Source: Saccoglossus kowalevskii (Eukaryota; Hemichordata; Enteropneusta; Harrimaniidae). From it: a stretch of 48,903 bases of DNA. The position numbers and the translations under genes are program-made. A model generated the notes under the pieces. The model saw nothing but the letters and a program-made list of their open reading frames with translations, was not told the origin of the DNA and searched no databases. Of the stretch, positions 1 to 11,384 are shown piece after piece. Location of the stretch: assembly GCF_000003605.2 (NCBI RefSeq), contig NW_003107110.1:102753-151655 (forward strand). Reading direction: 5' to 3'. Numbering within the stretch: the first letter of the stretch is position 1; each line of letters opens with the position of its first letter.

Positions 1-157
1 AGTACAGGTCAATAGCAGCACCAACAAACACAGTACGTGTTTGCCATACTGGTTCAGCTCAGGTCAATAGCAGCACATGTTCACCATACTGATTCAGTAC
101 AAGTCAATAGCAGCACCAATGAACGGTGTACGTATTCACTACTATACTGGTCAATAA
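1..157. repeat. Degenerate tandem repeat, three units
   Basis: Three related units start at bases 1, 56 and 96, each with a GTCAATAGCAGCAC core and a CATACTGRTTC tail. Unit lengths are about 55, 40 and 55 bp; the middle one lacks an internal segment. The array runs off the left edge of the window, so its true size is unknown. Confidence 0.75.
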
Positions 158-812
158 AAGAACTAATAAATTGATAGATCTAAATCGATCAGTACTTTAA
201 TGAAGACACCTTAAAACATGGCAGCACTCCCATGGTGCATCTTACACCTCCTGTAGGTCTTGTTGCCAAACAAAATAATATTGCACAGTTATGTAAACAT
301 TCAGTCTTTCTAAGTAGCAATCTAAACCTATTGATAGCAGTCAAATGCATCATGGGAGTATGATAATGTATATAAACGCTTCATCTAAATCAGAAATAGC
401 AACAGTTCCGTGACACAATGTTTCTTTTAATTAGAATTTCAGGATGTAATCACAGCAATGTTGACTTCCTTTTTTAGACAGACGCTTGAAACGTTGAAAG
501 GTAGACACAACTCGATACTCTGAACCATGTTTACATTTCCCTCCTTGACCTTTGACATGACACTTTTCACTGACATGAGCCAATCATGATCTATGTACCC
601 AACAACAAAGAAGTCATCTACTTAACTAACAGTCTACCCGAAAGACAAAACAAAAACCTTTTTCAGACAAGTATTTGTACCCCTTTCAAATGAGACTGGT
701 ACCGGACAACAATGTCAATAGTGTAATTTTCACCGCCTTCTTGTAGCGTGTCGTGCACAGAAAGGACTTAAAATCTACACAATCTGACACTTTTGGCACC
801 TTTTCCTGAATT

Positions 813-884
813 GATTTTCAGCAGAGACCTCCACATATTGCGTTATCAGATTTTCAGCAGAGACCTCCACATATTGCGTTATCA
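813..884. repeat. 36-bp perfect tandem duplication
   Basis: GATTTTCAGCAGAGACCTCC and the following 16 bases occur twice head to tail (813-848 and 849-884) with no difference seen. The unit is divisible by three, so a fortuitous short open frame repeats FSRDLHILRYQI. Nothing suggests it is coding. Confidence 0.85.
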
Positions 885-2304
885 GATTTCTTTTCACATT
901 ACACAGACAGTGGAGACATTATTTTTTTGCTTCTACAAATTATTTCTGCTTAGTTATTTTATGCCTAAAATATATATCAACTAATTTCTTCTTCTTTTTT
1001 TAAAGATACAACATTCTTTTTCAAATTAAGTTTCAATATCGAAACACAGCAGTAATTAATGAAGTAATTAATGCAGTAATTATTGAACAGATGAGATGGC
1101 ACAGTAAACACTCTCATGTAACATTTAGTTAAAAAATTTGGGTCTGTTTCGGAAAAGAAAATGTTTTTTGTTTTGAAATCATGGGATCATAAGGCAGGGG
1201 TTTTTCTAGAAAAAAATGTTCAAGAGAGAGCACACCTTGTTATCATTGGTAAGACTATATTTGTTATAACTGATCATAGTCTACTGACTGTTCCAGGTTT
1301 GGTAAGAGGGCGCAGCGCTCCTGTTCCCCTGTATGGAAGAACCTCTGATATTTATGTATACAGGACGGAAGGAACTTCGCTTGATTGCCTATTTCCACTC
1401 ATTAATTTGAGAGACAATTATGGGCAAGGTGGTTTCATAATCTTGCACTCATTTTGGTCTGTTCATACATTTGAGTAAAAAATTTATGAAGAAAAACAAT
1501 AATGCCAATGTTGATGAAAACAACATAATGTCATCAGTGTTCAGTTGAAAAACATTACTGTATTTAGTCTTGATGTTGTAGTTGCTATGGAACCTCTGTT
1601 CCTACACACAAAAGAGGACATACATGGAAGAGTACCAATTTCCTGTCCAAAAGGAGCCGGTTCTGACTCGCCTCCGACTAGCTGTTAGACTGGTTTGTTT
1701 AATGTCAACACTTCTTTTTATGAACATCTTGAGAAAATTCAAGATACCCCAGCCGCCCCATAGCAAATTAAAACCCAGAACAGTGTGTTAGTTATTTGTG
1801 AAGGTTTTTTATGACCACCCCAATAAGGCATTAGCCACATATCACTCACTGTTGCTGTCTTGCATAATAATGATGATGGAGCACATTGTACTTGTCAACT
1901 TTTAACTGCTAGAGATAATTTAAAGCCATCTTATGTGCTTCCTAAAAAAATAAACTTCAATAGTTCAGCCAATCAGCAAACACCACAAATCATGCAGGAA
2001 CTAGTGAAATGCTAATTGGCTTGTATGCTCCCTGGGAAAAAAACTGCAATATTCAACCAATGGGGATCTGTTACTCTATTCGAGTAAAGCTGAATATTAA
2101 CTTGGAAAGATGATCATTACTAAATGGGATGTTGGGACAACAATTGCAATCGTGATGAAATGAGTTTTGTGGAAAAACAAATTTCTGAGCAGGTGGGAGA
2201 TGTGCTCGGAATGAGAAATTAAAGATAACATTTGAAATGTTCATAGAAAGATTGATAGAAAAAAAAAGGTTGCTACAAGCATAACCCATGGCAGCTGTAA
2301 GTTT

Positions 2305-2700
2305 CTGTAAGTGTAATATATGGGAGCAACAGTTACAGTAATACCTAGAAATGTTTTATTTTAACTGGATTTCATCTGAAAAGACATTTGGGCTGTTTGG
2401 TATGAAGTATATTTTTACTGATTTTTGATGAGTGTAAAATGCAGAGGAAAAAGTATTTTCACTGGATTTCATTTTTCACTGATGCACTCTTTCTTTACAG
2501 TATGTCGGAGCAGTTATGTCTTATCTATAAGTAATATATGGGATTAAAGTTTCTGTACAAGAATTACATGGGAGAAATGGTTTCTGTACGAGTAAATTTA
2601 TGGGATTATGAGTTTTGTATATGAATATTATATGGGAGCAATGGCTGCCTTGCGATTAATATATGGGATAACGTTTTCTTTACAATATATGAGAGCAAGC
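2305..2700. repeat. Degenerate 31-bp tandem array split by a MITE
   Basis: The motif ATATGGGAG/ATATGGGAT recurs at about 2319, 2538, 2568, 2599, 2631, 2662 and 2689, a spacing of 27-32 bp, with TTTCTGTAC between many units. The first unit is separated from the rest by a MITE of the CTGTAAAATAC-ended family (about 2333-2503). The array therefore predates that insertion. Confidence 0.6.
2333..2503. mobile_element. MITE, CTGTAAAATAC-ended family, copy 1
   Basis: About 170 bp sharing the interior of the copy at 5971-6181: TGAAAAGACATTTGG, a TTTTTACTGATTTTTGATGAG block, then a CACTGGATTTCATTTTTCAC block, ending TTTACAGTA. The left terminus has decayed. It is non-autonomous with no coding capacity. 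Confidence 0.65.
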
Positions 2701-2816
2701 TATTCTGTGCGTTTAATACACGTACATGAAGTTGAAAGGTGATAACTTTGAGAACAATAATTTACATAATTTTGATTCTTAAGAAATTAAAAATAAATAT
2801 AGAAGCTGACCTGAAC

Positions 2817-2885
2817 CTGATCTTCGAGATGGTCCAGGTAGTCAGCTGGCCTCAGAAAGTTAGCAGCAATATCAATGAACCTCTT
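2817..2885 (-). CDS. Candidate 69-bp exon, unknown protein
   Basis: On the minus strand a long pyrimidine tract (TTCTTTTTGGTTTTGTTCCC) leads to ATGTAG|AAGAGG, then 23 open codons reading KRFIDIAANFLRPADYLDHL and EDQ. Composition is unlike the surrounding AT-rich DNA and codon choice looks protein-like. The donor CAG|GTTCAG is weak; the next one (CAG|GTCAGC, six bases on) is also weak. Without a donor the frame would stop after about nine more codons. Both edges are phase 0, so it could splice in frame after TCF exon 3, but no known TCF segment looks like this. A loose resemblance to the helical part of adhesion-GPCR GAIN domains (F-IDIA-NFL) is only an impression. It could belong to another gene on this strand or be chance. 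Confidence 0.35.
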
Positions 2886-4484
2886 CTACATGGGAACAAA
2901 ACCAAAAAGAATTAACAACATTTTTTTATTTATTTATTCAAGTTGAACTCCACAGTCTTGGCCATTGGAGAAGTAGTGGTTGTTACCAATGCCAATAATA
3001 TGATATTAATTAAACTACACAGCTTCAAATAGAGCAAAGTATGCTAATTTCAGCATAAATTTGGTATATACATAAAATTATTTATTGAGTTTCTGAAAGC
3101 ATTGGGTCAAAGTTCAAGGTTGTAGTGGCCATTTTGTTTTCACCCCTCTCATTATACAAATGCTGCAAAACTATTAAAGCATAACAAGATCAAGAACATT
3201 AGAAGATAATCTTTAAAAAAAGTGTGAAGACAAGAATAGTGAAGAATACTGAAATGATGTCCTTATATAATAGAAGAAAACTAACTGTACATCACAGTTA
3301 TCAAGTCATAAAACAGTTCTGTTCACTACTATTTTTTGGTCATCAAAAAACTTTAATAACGAAATTGTTGTTTCAGGCTAAAATTAACATTGGAATTTGA
3401 GAAAATTAATAAAAAGATATTTAAAACTTTTGATCAACATTTGTAAGCAATGTCAGATCAGTCCAAAATTAAACACTTAATTCAGAAAAATGTGTGGCAA
3501 GGTAAATCTGGTTTAAGGTAAAGATTCTCATTATTTATTTTTTTAATTTAATCATTATTAACCTTTTCACCACCAGACTTTCCCTCCAATTTTTTCTGCA
3601 CTTTTTTTTCGTATATTCTTTAGTATTTCCGGAAGTGAAACCTAATTTTGGAGCCAACAGACAAAATTTAAGTCAATTTTCAGTTATTATTATTAAAAAT
3701 TGTTGTTTCAATCTTCTGAAAGAAAGTGCAGACTATAAACAGGATTATTTTGTGATGAAAAGCGGGAACTGGTGGTGAAACGGCTAAGAGATGCTGCAAC
3801 TTTTCATCTGTTCACTAAGCTTGTAGATACGGATAAAATGCTAATGCAGTGAAAAAGTCATATTTAAAGATTTTTAAATTCTTTCTACTACAAAATTACT
3901 TTTAAACATCTTAAATCAATTTGAATTTAATTTAAAACAAAATGTTTAAGCTAAATTTATTATCTATTATTGTCATAAAATTGCTAAAACCATTTCCAAA
4001 ATGGTGTGAGAGTACAGTCAATAAAACTGACTGCCATGACTACAGTTTTTAAATTAAAACATTTAATGGGACTATTTTGTTACTGGTAGGAAGGAGACTC
4101 ACCAACAATTGTTCAAAATAATTAACAGCAACAATTTTCGCAAACATGACGTGATCGAATGACTGCCGTTCAACAATGTATGCAGTTGAATTCTATGGCA
4201 TTATAATGATCTAACAGAGAATAATCACAATGCTCATGCAACCGCCGATAATCGATACCATCGTAATAAACTTGATATGAAAGCTTGTGAGTATGTGTAC
4301 CATACACCCAGTAATGCGACACCAATTGTACGATTCTGCCTACATTAATGAGTCAGGATTACTTTTCAAATTGTGGTCCATCTATTTGACTGAAAAATGA
4401 AGCACATATATCCATATTTCAAGAGCGTAATACGCAATTTTTCACAAAATTTTCATTTTAACATGTAAGGGTATATTTCCGGTC

Positions 4485-4665
4485 TACTGTAAAATACTTT
4501 ATATAGCTAAAATCAATTTACACTAAAAGAATTTGTATGGAATTTATTTTCACATATTTTTTGTAAGTTGCATGTTAAATATTATAGAAAATAGGTAAAT
4601 GTATATTCGCTGGATTTTATTTTCTCTGAATCATTCTTTCAGCAAAAATAAGATATTTTATAGTA
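4485..4665. mobile_element. MITE, CTGTAAAATAC-ended family, copy 2
   Basis: Starts TACTGTAAAATACTTTATA and ends GATATTTTATAGTA, with the same interior blocks (GAATTTATTTTCACA, ATTCGCTGGATTTTATTTTC) as the copy at 5971. About 181 bp. Terminal TA on both sides fits a TA target duplication, as in Tc1/mariner-type MITEs; that family assignment is inferred. Confidence 0.7.
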
Positions 4666-5970
4666 ATAGTTTTTCAAAATTAATGTAATCGCTAAAAACT
4701 GTTCTTTTATTTTATAGTTTTCCTGAAAATTGTTTTTTTTAAAAATAAAACTTAAAAAATCTGTGATGTGCACATTTATAACTGAGGACATTTAACTTGT
4801 GACATTTTTATTTGTAAAATTCAAACCGACAGAAATGTTCAAGAATACTCAATTTCAAAAAATATTTCAGTGTCTCTAAAGATAATGCCTGATTCACAAA
4901 CAGTATTTTATAAAGTTGTTTTTTTGGTAAAAGGTTTTACTACACCCCATTTTATTTTGGTTAAAGCCCCAAACACATAATCAAAGTTTATGTAAATGAA
5001 ACGAGGTGATGTGGCACATTAAAAGAATAGGTTTTCTTTCTGTAAAATCTGATATTTGATTAGAGGACAGAGATGAACTGCTTACATATCCCAGAAAAAA
5101 AAAAAACAGAAAAGAAAATACATTTTATGGTTCAGAACATTTCTGTGCTTGAAGTGTGATTCAGCAAAAGCTGCGTACATGTCACATTTTTAGTTTTGAT
5201 GGCATGTTTAAATAGAAGTTGACTACGCAGTGCGAAACATGACAGAAAGGAGACTAAAACAGAAAATTGCACTTTCTGAGAAGTGGGAATTCTGTATTTG
5301 TCGCCAAACAGCAGGGTACTACATGCCTACGGGTTTCAATATTTAGAGTATGTTTTACTCTGTTACTCAAAAAGATTCATAGTTGCAATGTTTTTCTCAA
5401 TTAGATGCTGGAGGACAGATAAATATGAGCTATTTTGACAATTAAACATCAGCGCTGCAAAGAAGTTTGCTCAGGTCTGGAAGCCATTGACAAACGAATG
5501 TCTGACTAATGTAAACATTTTGTTGTCTTTTGCAATAGGAATGATGGATCATGGGAGTATCGCCATGTTGTAGAGAAATGGCAATAGCTCAAGATCTAGG
5601 TAAGCATTTTAATGCTAACAGCATTCAGCGTTCACATATTACTTGTAAACGTGTTGGAAAACTGCCCATGTATATTGCTTTTTTTTTAACAAGTCACATA
5701 CGCAGACAACCAAAATGCAGAATCAAACGTCACTAACTAAACTAATTTCTAGCTTCATTACTTTTCAATACAAAAGGTCAAATGAATTGTTAACAGTCGT
5801 CACATTTCTGTTACAGATTTATTTCAACTGTGGCTTGGGAACATATATAGCTATGCATGTTTCACATCAAAGCACAACGGCCAAGATCAAGGTTTTCAAG
5901 AAACACAAGTGAAATGCATAAAATTCTGATGCACGGCCATTAGTTTGAAAATTCCATCAAGAATTCAAAG

Positions 5971-6181
5971 TACTGTGAAATACTTTATTTTAGCTGGAAT
6001 TAATTTTCACTGAAAAGACATTTGGTGTGTTTTGTATGAAATTTATTTTCACTGATTTTTGACGAGTTGAATGTAAAATATAGGAAAAAGGTACATTCGC
6101 TGGATTTTATTTTCACTGAATTATTCCTTCAGCGAAAATAGTGAAATTTAATTCCAAGTGAAAATAAAGTATTTTACAGTA
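5971..6181. mobile_element. MITE, CTGTAAAATAC-ended family, best copy
   Basis: Best preserved copy, 211 bp. The left end TACTGTGAAATACTTTATTT and the right end AAATAAAGTATTTTACAGTA are inverted repeats, and the similarity of the arms extends about 40 bp through GGAATTAATTTTCACT. Flanking TA suggests a TA target site. There is no open reading frame, so it would depend on a transposase elsewhere. Confidence 0.8.
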
Positions 6182-6627
6182 TCATTTGCAGCTTTCTGTG
6201 CATTTTTGTTCAAGTATTTAAAATAAAGCATATCTCAAGGCAAAAGTCAGAAATTTCTCAAGACAAAAAAAAAACATGAAATCTTTTCACTATTTCATTT
6301 GAGTCCTTCAAGACAACTAGTCAGTGACTTTCATGAAATGTCGTCTTCTTGAATGCCATTAAATTACAAAAATTGAAACATGTAGTGAATATTTAAACAG
6401 AAGGTGCATCTCTGCCATTTTTTTCACCAGATTCATAGCGATTTGTGTTATCATCACAAAAAATTGTCCTTTATATATCCATTTAATAAACCACAACTTT
6501 CACAAGTACATTTCAAGTACATCAACATCTTGGAAAATGTCATAATCTGTAAACTGCTGAAAAAATCCAACAATATTAAATTATTTAGCATGCATATACA
6601 TAAAAAGACCACTGCCTGCCACCCGAC

Positions 6628-6643
6628 CCCCCCCCCCCCCCAA
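6628..6643. repeat. Poly-C run
   Basis: A run of C close to the end of a short spurious open frame. It is simple sequence with no associated feature. Confidence 0.6.
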
Positions 6644-7123
6644 TAACCCTAAGCCTCAGACCAAACAGAAAACACGCATCTGGAATCAAGTACATCCACA
6701 ACCAACAAACGACAAGGTTTATTGAACAAACCAGCTTGCCAGGTCTCACAAAATAAACCCACAAAATATCATTTAAACAATTTTGATTTTGATAGCTGAA
6801 AACTATATGTCTACATGGTCCACTATCAACAACAAAAAGGTACAACAATTGTATTAAATTTGCCAAATGTGGCAAACAATTTATCAAAAAAATGATGGCA
6901 GTCAAAAGGTTACGGACTGAATTAAAGATTATGTCATTTTCTTCATATTTCATTATTATGGGCTTACGCCATTACGATACAGAACTAAATTGGGGTCACC
7001 AGACAAGTATTCAAGGAACAGGAGTCATAACAAACAACAAAATTGAAAATTGTATTTTATCTTCAATCTTGTTGTATTAGTTTCTATAGCAAAAATATTT
7101 TTTAATATCTTAAGATTACGTTC

Positions 7124-7898
7124 GGCTGAAAAAATCAGTGACATTGGCTGAGAAAGTCAGTGACATGGGCTGAAAAGCCAGTGACATGGGCTGAGAAAGT
7201 CATTGAGATGGGCTGAAAAAGTCATTGAGATGGGCTGAAAAAGTCAGTGACATTGGGTGAAAAAGTCAGTGACATGGGCTGAAAAGCCAGTGACATGGGC
7301 TGAAAAGGCCAGTGACATGGGCTGAACAATTCAGTGACATGGGCTGATAAAGTCAGTGACATGGGCTGAAAAAGCCAGTGACATGGGCTGAAAAAGTCAG
7401 TGACATGGGCTGAAAAAGCCAGTGACATGGGCTGAAAAAGCCAGTGACATGGGCTGAGAAAATCAGTGACATGGGCTGAAAAAGTCAGTGACATGGGCTG
7501 AAAAAGCCAGTGACATGGGCTGAGAAAATCAGTGACATGGGCTGAAAAGGTCAGTGACATGGGCTGAACAAGTCAGTGACATGGGGTGAACAAGTCAGTG
7601 ACATGGGCTGAAAAAGTCAGTGACATGGGCTGAGAAAATCAGTGACATGGGCTGAAAAGGTCAGTGACATGGGCTGAACAAGCCAGTGACATGGGCTGAA
7701 CAAGTCAGTGACATGGGCTGAGAAAATCAGTGACATGGGCTGAACAAGTCAGTGACATGGGCTGAGAAAATCAGTGACATGGGCTGAACAAGTCAGTGAC
7801 ATGGGCTGAGAAAATCAGTGACATGGGCTGAACAAGTCAGTCACATGGGCTAAAAAAAGTCAGTGACATCGACTGAGAAAAATCAGTGACATGGGCTC
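7124..7898. repeat. 22-bp minisatellite, about 35 units
   Basis: About 35 head-to-tail copies of CAGTGACATGGGCTGAAAAAGT. Variants differ mainly at the A-run (AAAAAGT, AGAAAAT, AACAAGT, AAAGGT) and at GTC/GCC. From about 7690 to 7840 the AGAAAAT and AACAAGT forms alternate, giving a 44-bp higher-order unit; a longer block is repeated at about 7510-7570 and 7630-7690. Because 22 is not a multiple of three, the minus-strand reading cycles through all three frames every 66 bp (SLTFSAHVTDFLSPCHWLFQ) and stays open for over 110 codons. I do not think this is a gene: the open frame follows from the unit containing no stop in any frame of that strand. Confidence 0.95.
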
Positions 7899-8875
7899 AC
7901 TGACTCTCCTCATAGGGGGCAAAGTATCAATAGTTTCAATAAACTTGAATAATGTAACAGCAATATAATAAATAAAAAAAAATCAATACTGCTAATATCA
8001 TTAATTGTCCAATGAGAAATCAATAAACAAATTGTACTAATTAATTATTCACGTCAGAAAGAGAAAGATCCAACTGCAGCTAATTTGATTGATGATTACC
8101 AATTATACAGCGATTTTACAAAAGTATATAATGCATTTCCCCGAGAAAACCTGCACTTCATTCAAATACAAATAAATATGCTTTAATCAACTATAGAAAT
8201 CATTTGCTAACAGCCAATGAGTTTTCATGGTTTTCACAGGCTAATTTACTGTAATACATGCATAAACAAGTTTTGATCGGTCAAGTTGTTTCCAATAAAA
8301 AACATCCATGCCTTTGTGAAATTCGCGATACGAAACTTCACTGTATTTGACTGATACTGAATTCAATAAATCATACACAGTAATTATAATACAGAATTTC
8401 TGTTATTTGATTCGCAAAAAAAAGCTGTGGCTCCTGCATACAGTAAACAAACAAACCTGATAATAATTAGACAAAATAAATCTTATCATAATACTGTAAT
8501 AGACATAATAATAAATTTGCAGCATGAATGCAAAATACCAATTATTTTACGTGTAAACATTAAAATTTTACCTTGTTTAAGAAGTAAACAAAACACTATG
8601 CAAACAAGGTACAGAGTTTATTCAGTATTATTAACAAATTATCATGATCGATTATAAGGTTAGTTGGTCATACTGGATCGAATGACGGTTAGCACAAGAT
8701 TCCAACCAGTCAAATCTCCACATGTCTAAACCATTAATTAGCAGCGCTAGTCTTAGAGTGCTTCAACCATCACCAAAACCAAAGAATTAATTACAACATC
8801 CTTTATAGTTAACAGCTGCATTTCACATTTTCTGGTTATAGAACAGAGTTACCGGTACAGTTAGCTTGACGAGGT

Positions 8876-8896
8876 CGCGGAGTTGCGCCCTCCGCG
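8876..8896. repeat. Small GC hairpin
   Basis: CGCGGAG and CTCCGCG form a perfect 7-bp stem around a 7-base loop in a locally CpG-rich stretch (about 8860-8910). Confidence 0.5.
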
Positions 8897-9017
8897 GTGC
8901 TCCAAACCCAACACACGAATGACAGAACGATGTAGTTTTTCACTTCCCACAACGAATTTTTGTCGGTACCAATCAAATTGCAGGAACATTAGATAGTGAC
9001 AGCCATTAAAGACTAAC

Positions 9018-9153
9018 CATTCACGACAGAGTTTATTTCCCCCCAAAGTTCATCATCTTGTTGAAACAGTCTGTGATTTTTGCCAACAATGCAAACACGA
9101 CTTCGATTGACGGTGTTACCATGACCACCAAAATGAATATTCATTGAACTCAT
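9018..9153 (-). CDS. Candidate first exon inside TCF intron 3
   Basis: On the minus strand an ATG with A at -3 (9153) opens 45 codons: MSSMNIHFGGHGNTVNRSRV, then CIVGKNHRLFQQDDEL and WGEINSVVN. It ends at a moderate donor, AATG|GTTAGT, in phase 1; reading through would stop one codon later. The surrounding 8860-9250 has higher GC and CpG than its neighbours. I recognise no domain. It lies in the intron of the TCF gene on the same strand, where an internal promoter is conceivable, but phase 1 would require a phase-1 downstream exon. Chance is a real alternative. Confidence 0.2.
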
Positions 9154-10409
9154 TGTAAGAGGACAGAACTTTGCGAATTCACATAATTGATGTTGCTGAA
9201 GAGACACACTATTCTGTCAGGCGTTAGTGAGGTCTGATGCCGTACGGCCAGTGAGGGCCTACTCATGCCTACATGTCAGGCTACGTTACAGTTGCAATGT
9301 TGTGATTTCCTTCGTAATCATATTACCAAATTCCATAACTATAGTACAAATTTTTAAGATCACTATACCAATGTATGATTTTTTGTTACGTCGGTGACAA
9401 CGCTGATTTTACTTAATACTGAGGTGAAATATAATCCCCTGAAATTAAGTTGAGTCAGCTTGTTGACTGCTGAAGAGGTTGGTCTTCAGGAAAAAAATAA
9501 AATTGTAAAATTGACTAAGAAGCACAAACTAAAACTAAATTTCCTTCATATTCCCAAATTGTATTATACTAATGTACGATATTCTGGTGCGTCAATGATG
9601 TGCCACTGTAAATGGCATCATAGCAAATCTTATATGTCAGTGGCACGTCTGATTTGCTTAGAGGGGACGATGTTCTGGTTATATGGGAGACTACTGTAAA
9701 GAAAATATTTGTGCTTACCTCCAAACTAACATGTATGAATTATATACTAGACTCTTAAAACCTTTTTTTGATAATATACACACCTGTCATTTACTTATTC
9801 AAAAAAGCACATGTGCTTCTAATAGAACAAATATGGGAATTACAGCTTCGGACGAAATCGTGTGTAGAGCAAGTTAGAATGCTTTGAATCATATGACAAA
9901 GAACACTTTCCAGTTATTTCAGCAACCAGGATACTTACCACCATTTTTTACAATTTAAATTTTTATGTATTTCTGACTTTTTCACTATATACAAGTTTCT
10001 GGGCTGACTGAGAAACTTTAGCGAGAAGAATATAATAACTATGTACTCTGAATAATCTAAGAATGATGTTACCTTTAGAATCATTGTTGGAATAATTGAA
10101 TAAATATGAATAAATACGTGTAATTAGAATTTTTTTTTATTAGGAAAGTGTAAAAATAATCCCTTTTTCACAGTTTACTTACTGTTTAAAACTCATTATT
10201 ATATAGCAAATATGGGTGAACAATTTGCAACACATTTTAGAATGTAGAATATAATCTGTGACACGCTCATTTGTTGAATCAGGTCAGATTTTGCAAGATG
10301 CTGGAATCTCTGGATTTTGATTTCACTATTTTTGTTACATGAAATGAAATCCACCATGAACTTGTAGCATTACAATAGAATTCATTATTTAAGGAACAAA
10401 TCTGTGAAT

Positions 10410-10465
10410 ATTGCTTAAAATAATAGTGAAATTAAACCCCATGACATAAAATGATTTTTACAGTA
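10410..10465. mobile_element. MITE fragment, CTGTAAAATAC-ended family
   Basis: AATAGTGAAATTAAACCCC followed by ATAAAATGATTTTTACAGTA matches only the right-hand end of the copy at 5971-6181, with several substitutions. Sequence to the left (from about 10300, CTGGATTTTGATTTCAC) may be a further remnant. Confidence 0.45.
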
Positions 10466-11335
10466 CATAATAGTTTTGATTTTGTATTATCTATAGTTTT
10501 ATAACTTCAGTTTTGTACCCAACATATTAGAAAACATATAAATTAAACACTGTTTGAGTGAGACTACTTGAGTTATCAGGGACACAAGAAATTGTTGACA
10601 ACAACAACAACGATGATGACGACGATGTCGACAAAATTATAATCATAGGAAAGGTTTAACACCCTGAATATCATAATATTTGCATGCAAATTTTTGGTGC
10701 AAACAATTTTAATACTTTTTTTCCCCTGTAATTTGTTAATTTTAGACAAAATGATCATAATGTCGCAATAGCTGAAGGACTTGATCAAAATGTTTAAAAT
10801 TTCCCATATTTGATTTTCTATAAGATAACTGAACTTGAATTTGAAGTTGGAAGGGTCAAATGTTAAATGGTTTAATCAAGAATCCAAGGAGAAAGTTTGG
10901 AGTTAAGTACATGTCCTTAAATTACGAGGTCACAAAAAGTCCTATTTAAGTTGATTTAGTATCCTCTAGGATTAGACAGGATTAATCGAGTAAGGATAGA
11001 GTTTCAGTTAGGTAGAGATGTCAAGTGACAGTTTGTTCCCATCCAAGGGACACAAGGTCACACTCAACCTGAACCTCAAATCCCACAAGGCAGACTAAAA
11101 TTACATATGCGCATAACTGATAAGGTCTTGAAAGCGAAACAAATCAGGAAAGGGAAACTAAATTTTGTTTTAATCCCATGAACATTTTAATATTTTCTGC
11201 CAACATTTTGGTAACAACTTTCTGTGATAATTTCCTATTTACAGTATTTGATCAAAATTAATACAGAAAAATATGAAAATATATCATCATCTTAAAAAAT
11301 TTTTTTTTGTCTCAGTTTTTATTTATCTATGATAT

Positions 11336-11384
11336 ATCGCATTGCATCGCAACGCAACGCATCACATCGCATCGCATCACATCA
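11336..11384. repeat. GCATC pentanucleotide repeat
   Basis: Imperfect tandem pentamers (GCATC, GCAAC, ACATC) over about 50 bp; simple sequence. Confidence 0.8.

Noticed and set aside
7222-7560. 112-codon minus-strand frame with HWLFQPMSLTFSAHV-type repeats
   Set aside because: Pure product of the 22-bp minisatellite, whose unit has no stop codon on this strand.
7124-7898. CRISPR-like regular repeats
   Set aside because: Units are directly adjacent, with no spacers, in animal DNA; it is a minisatellite.
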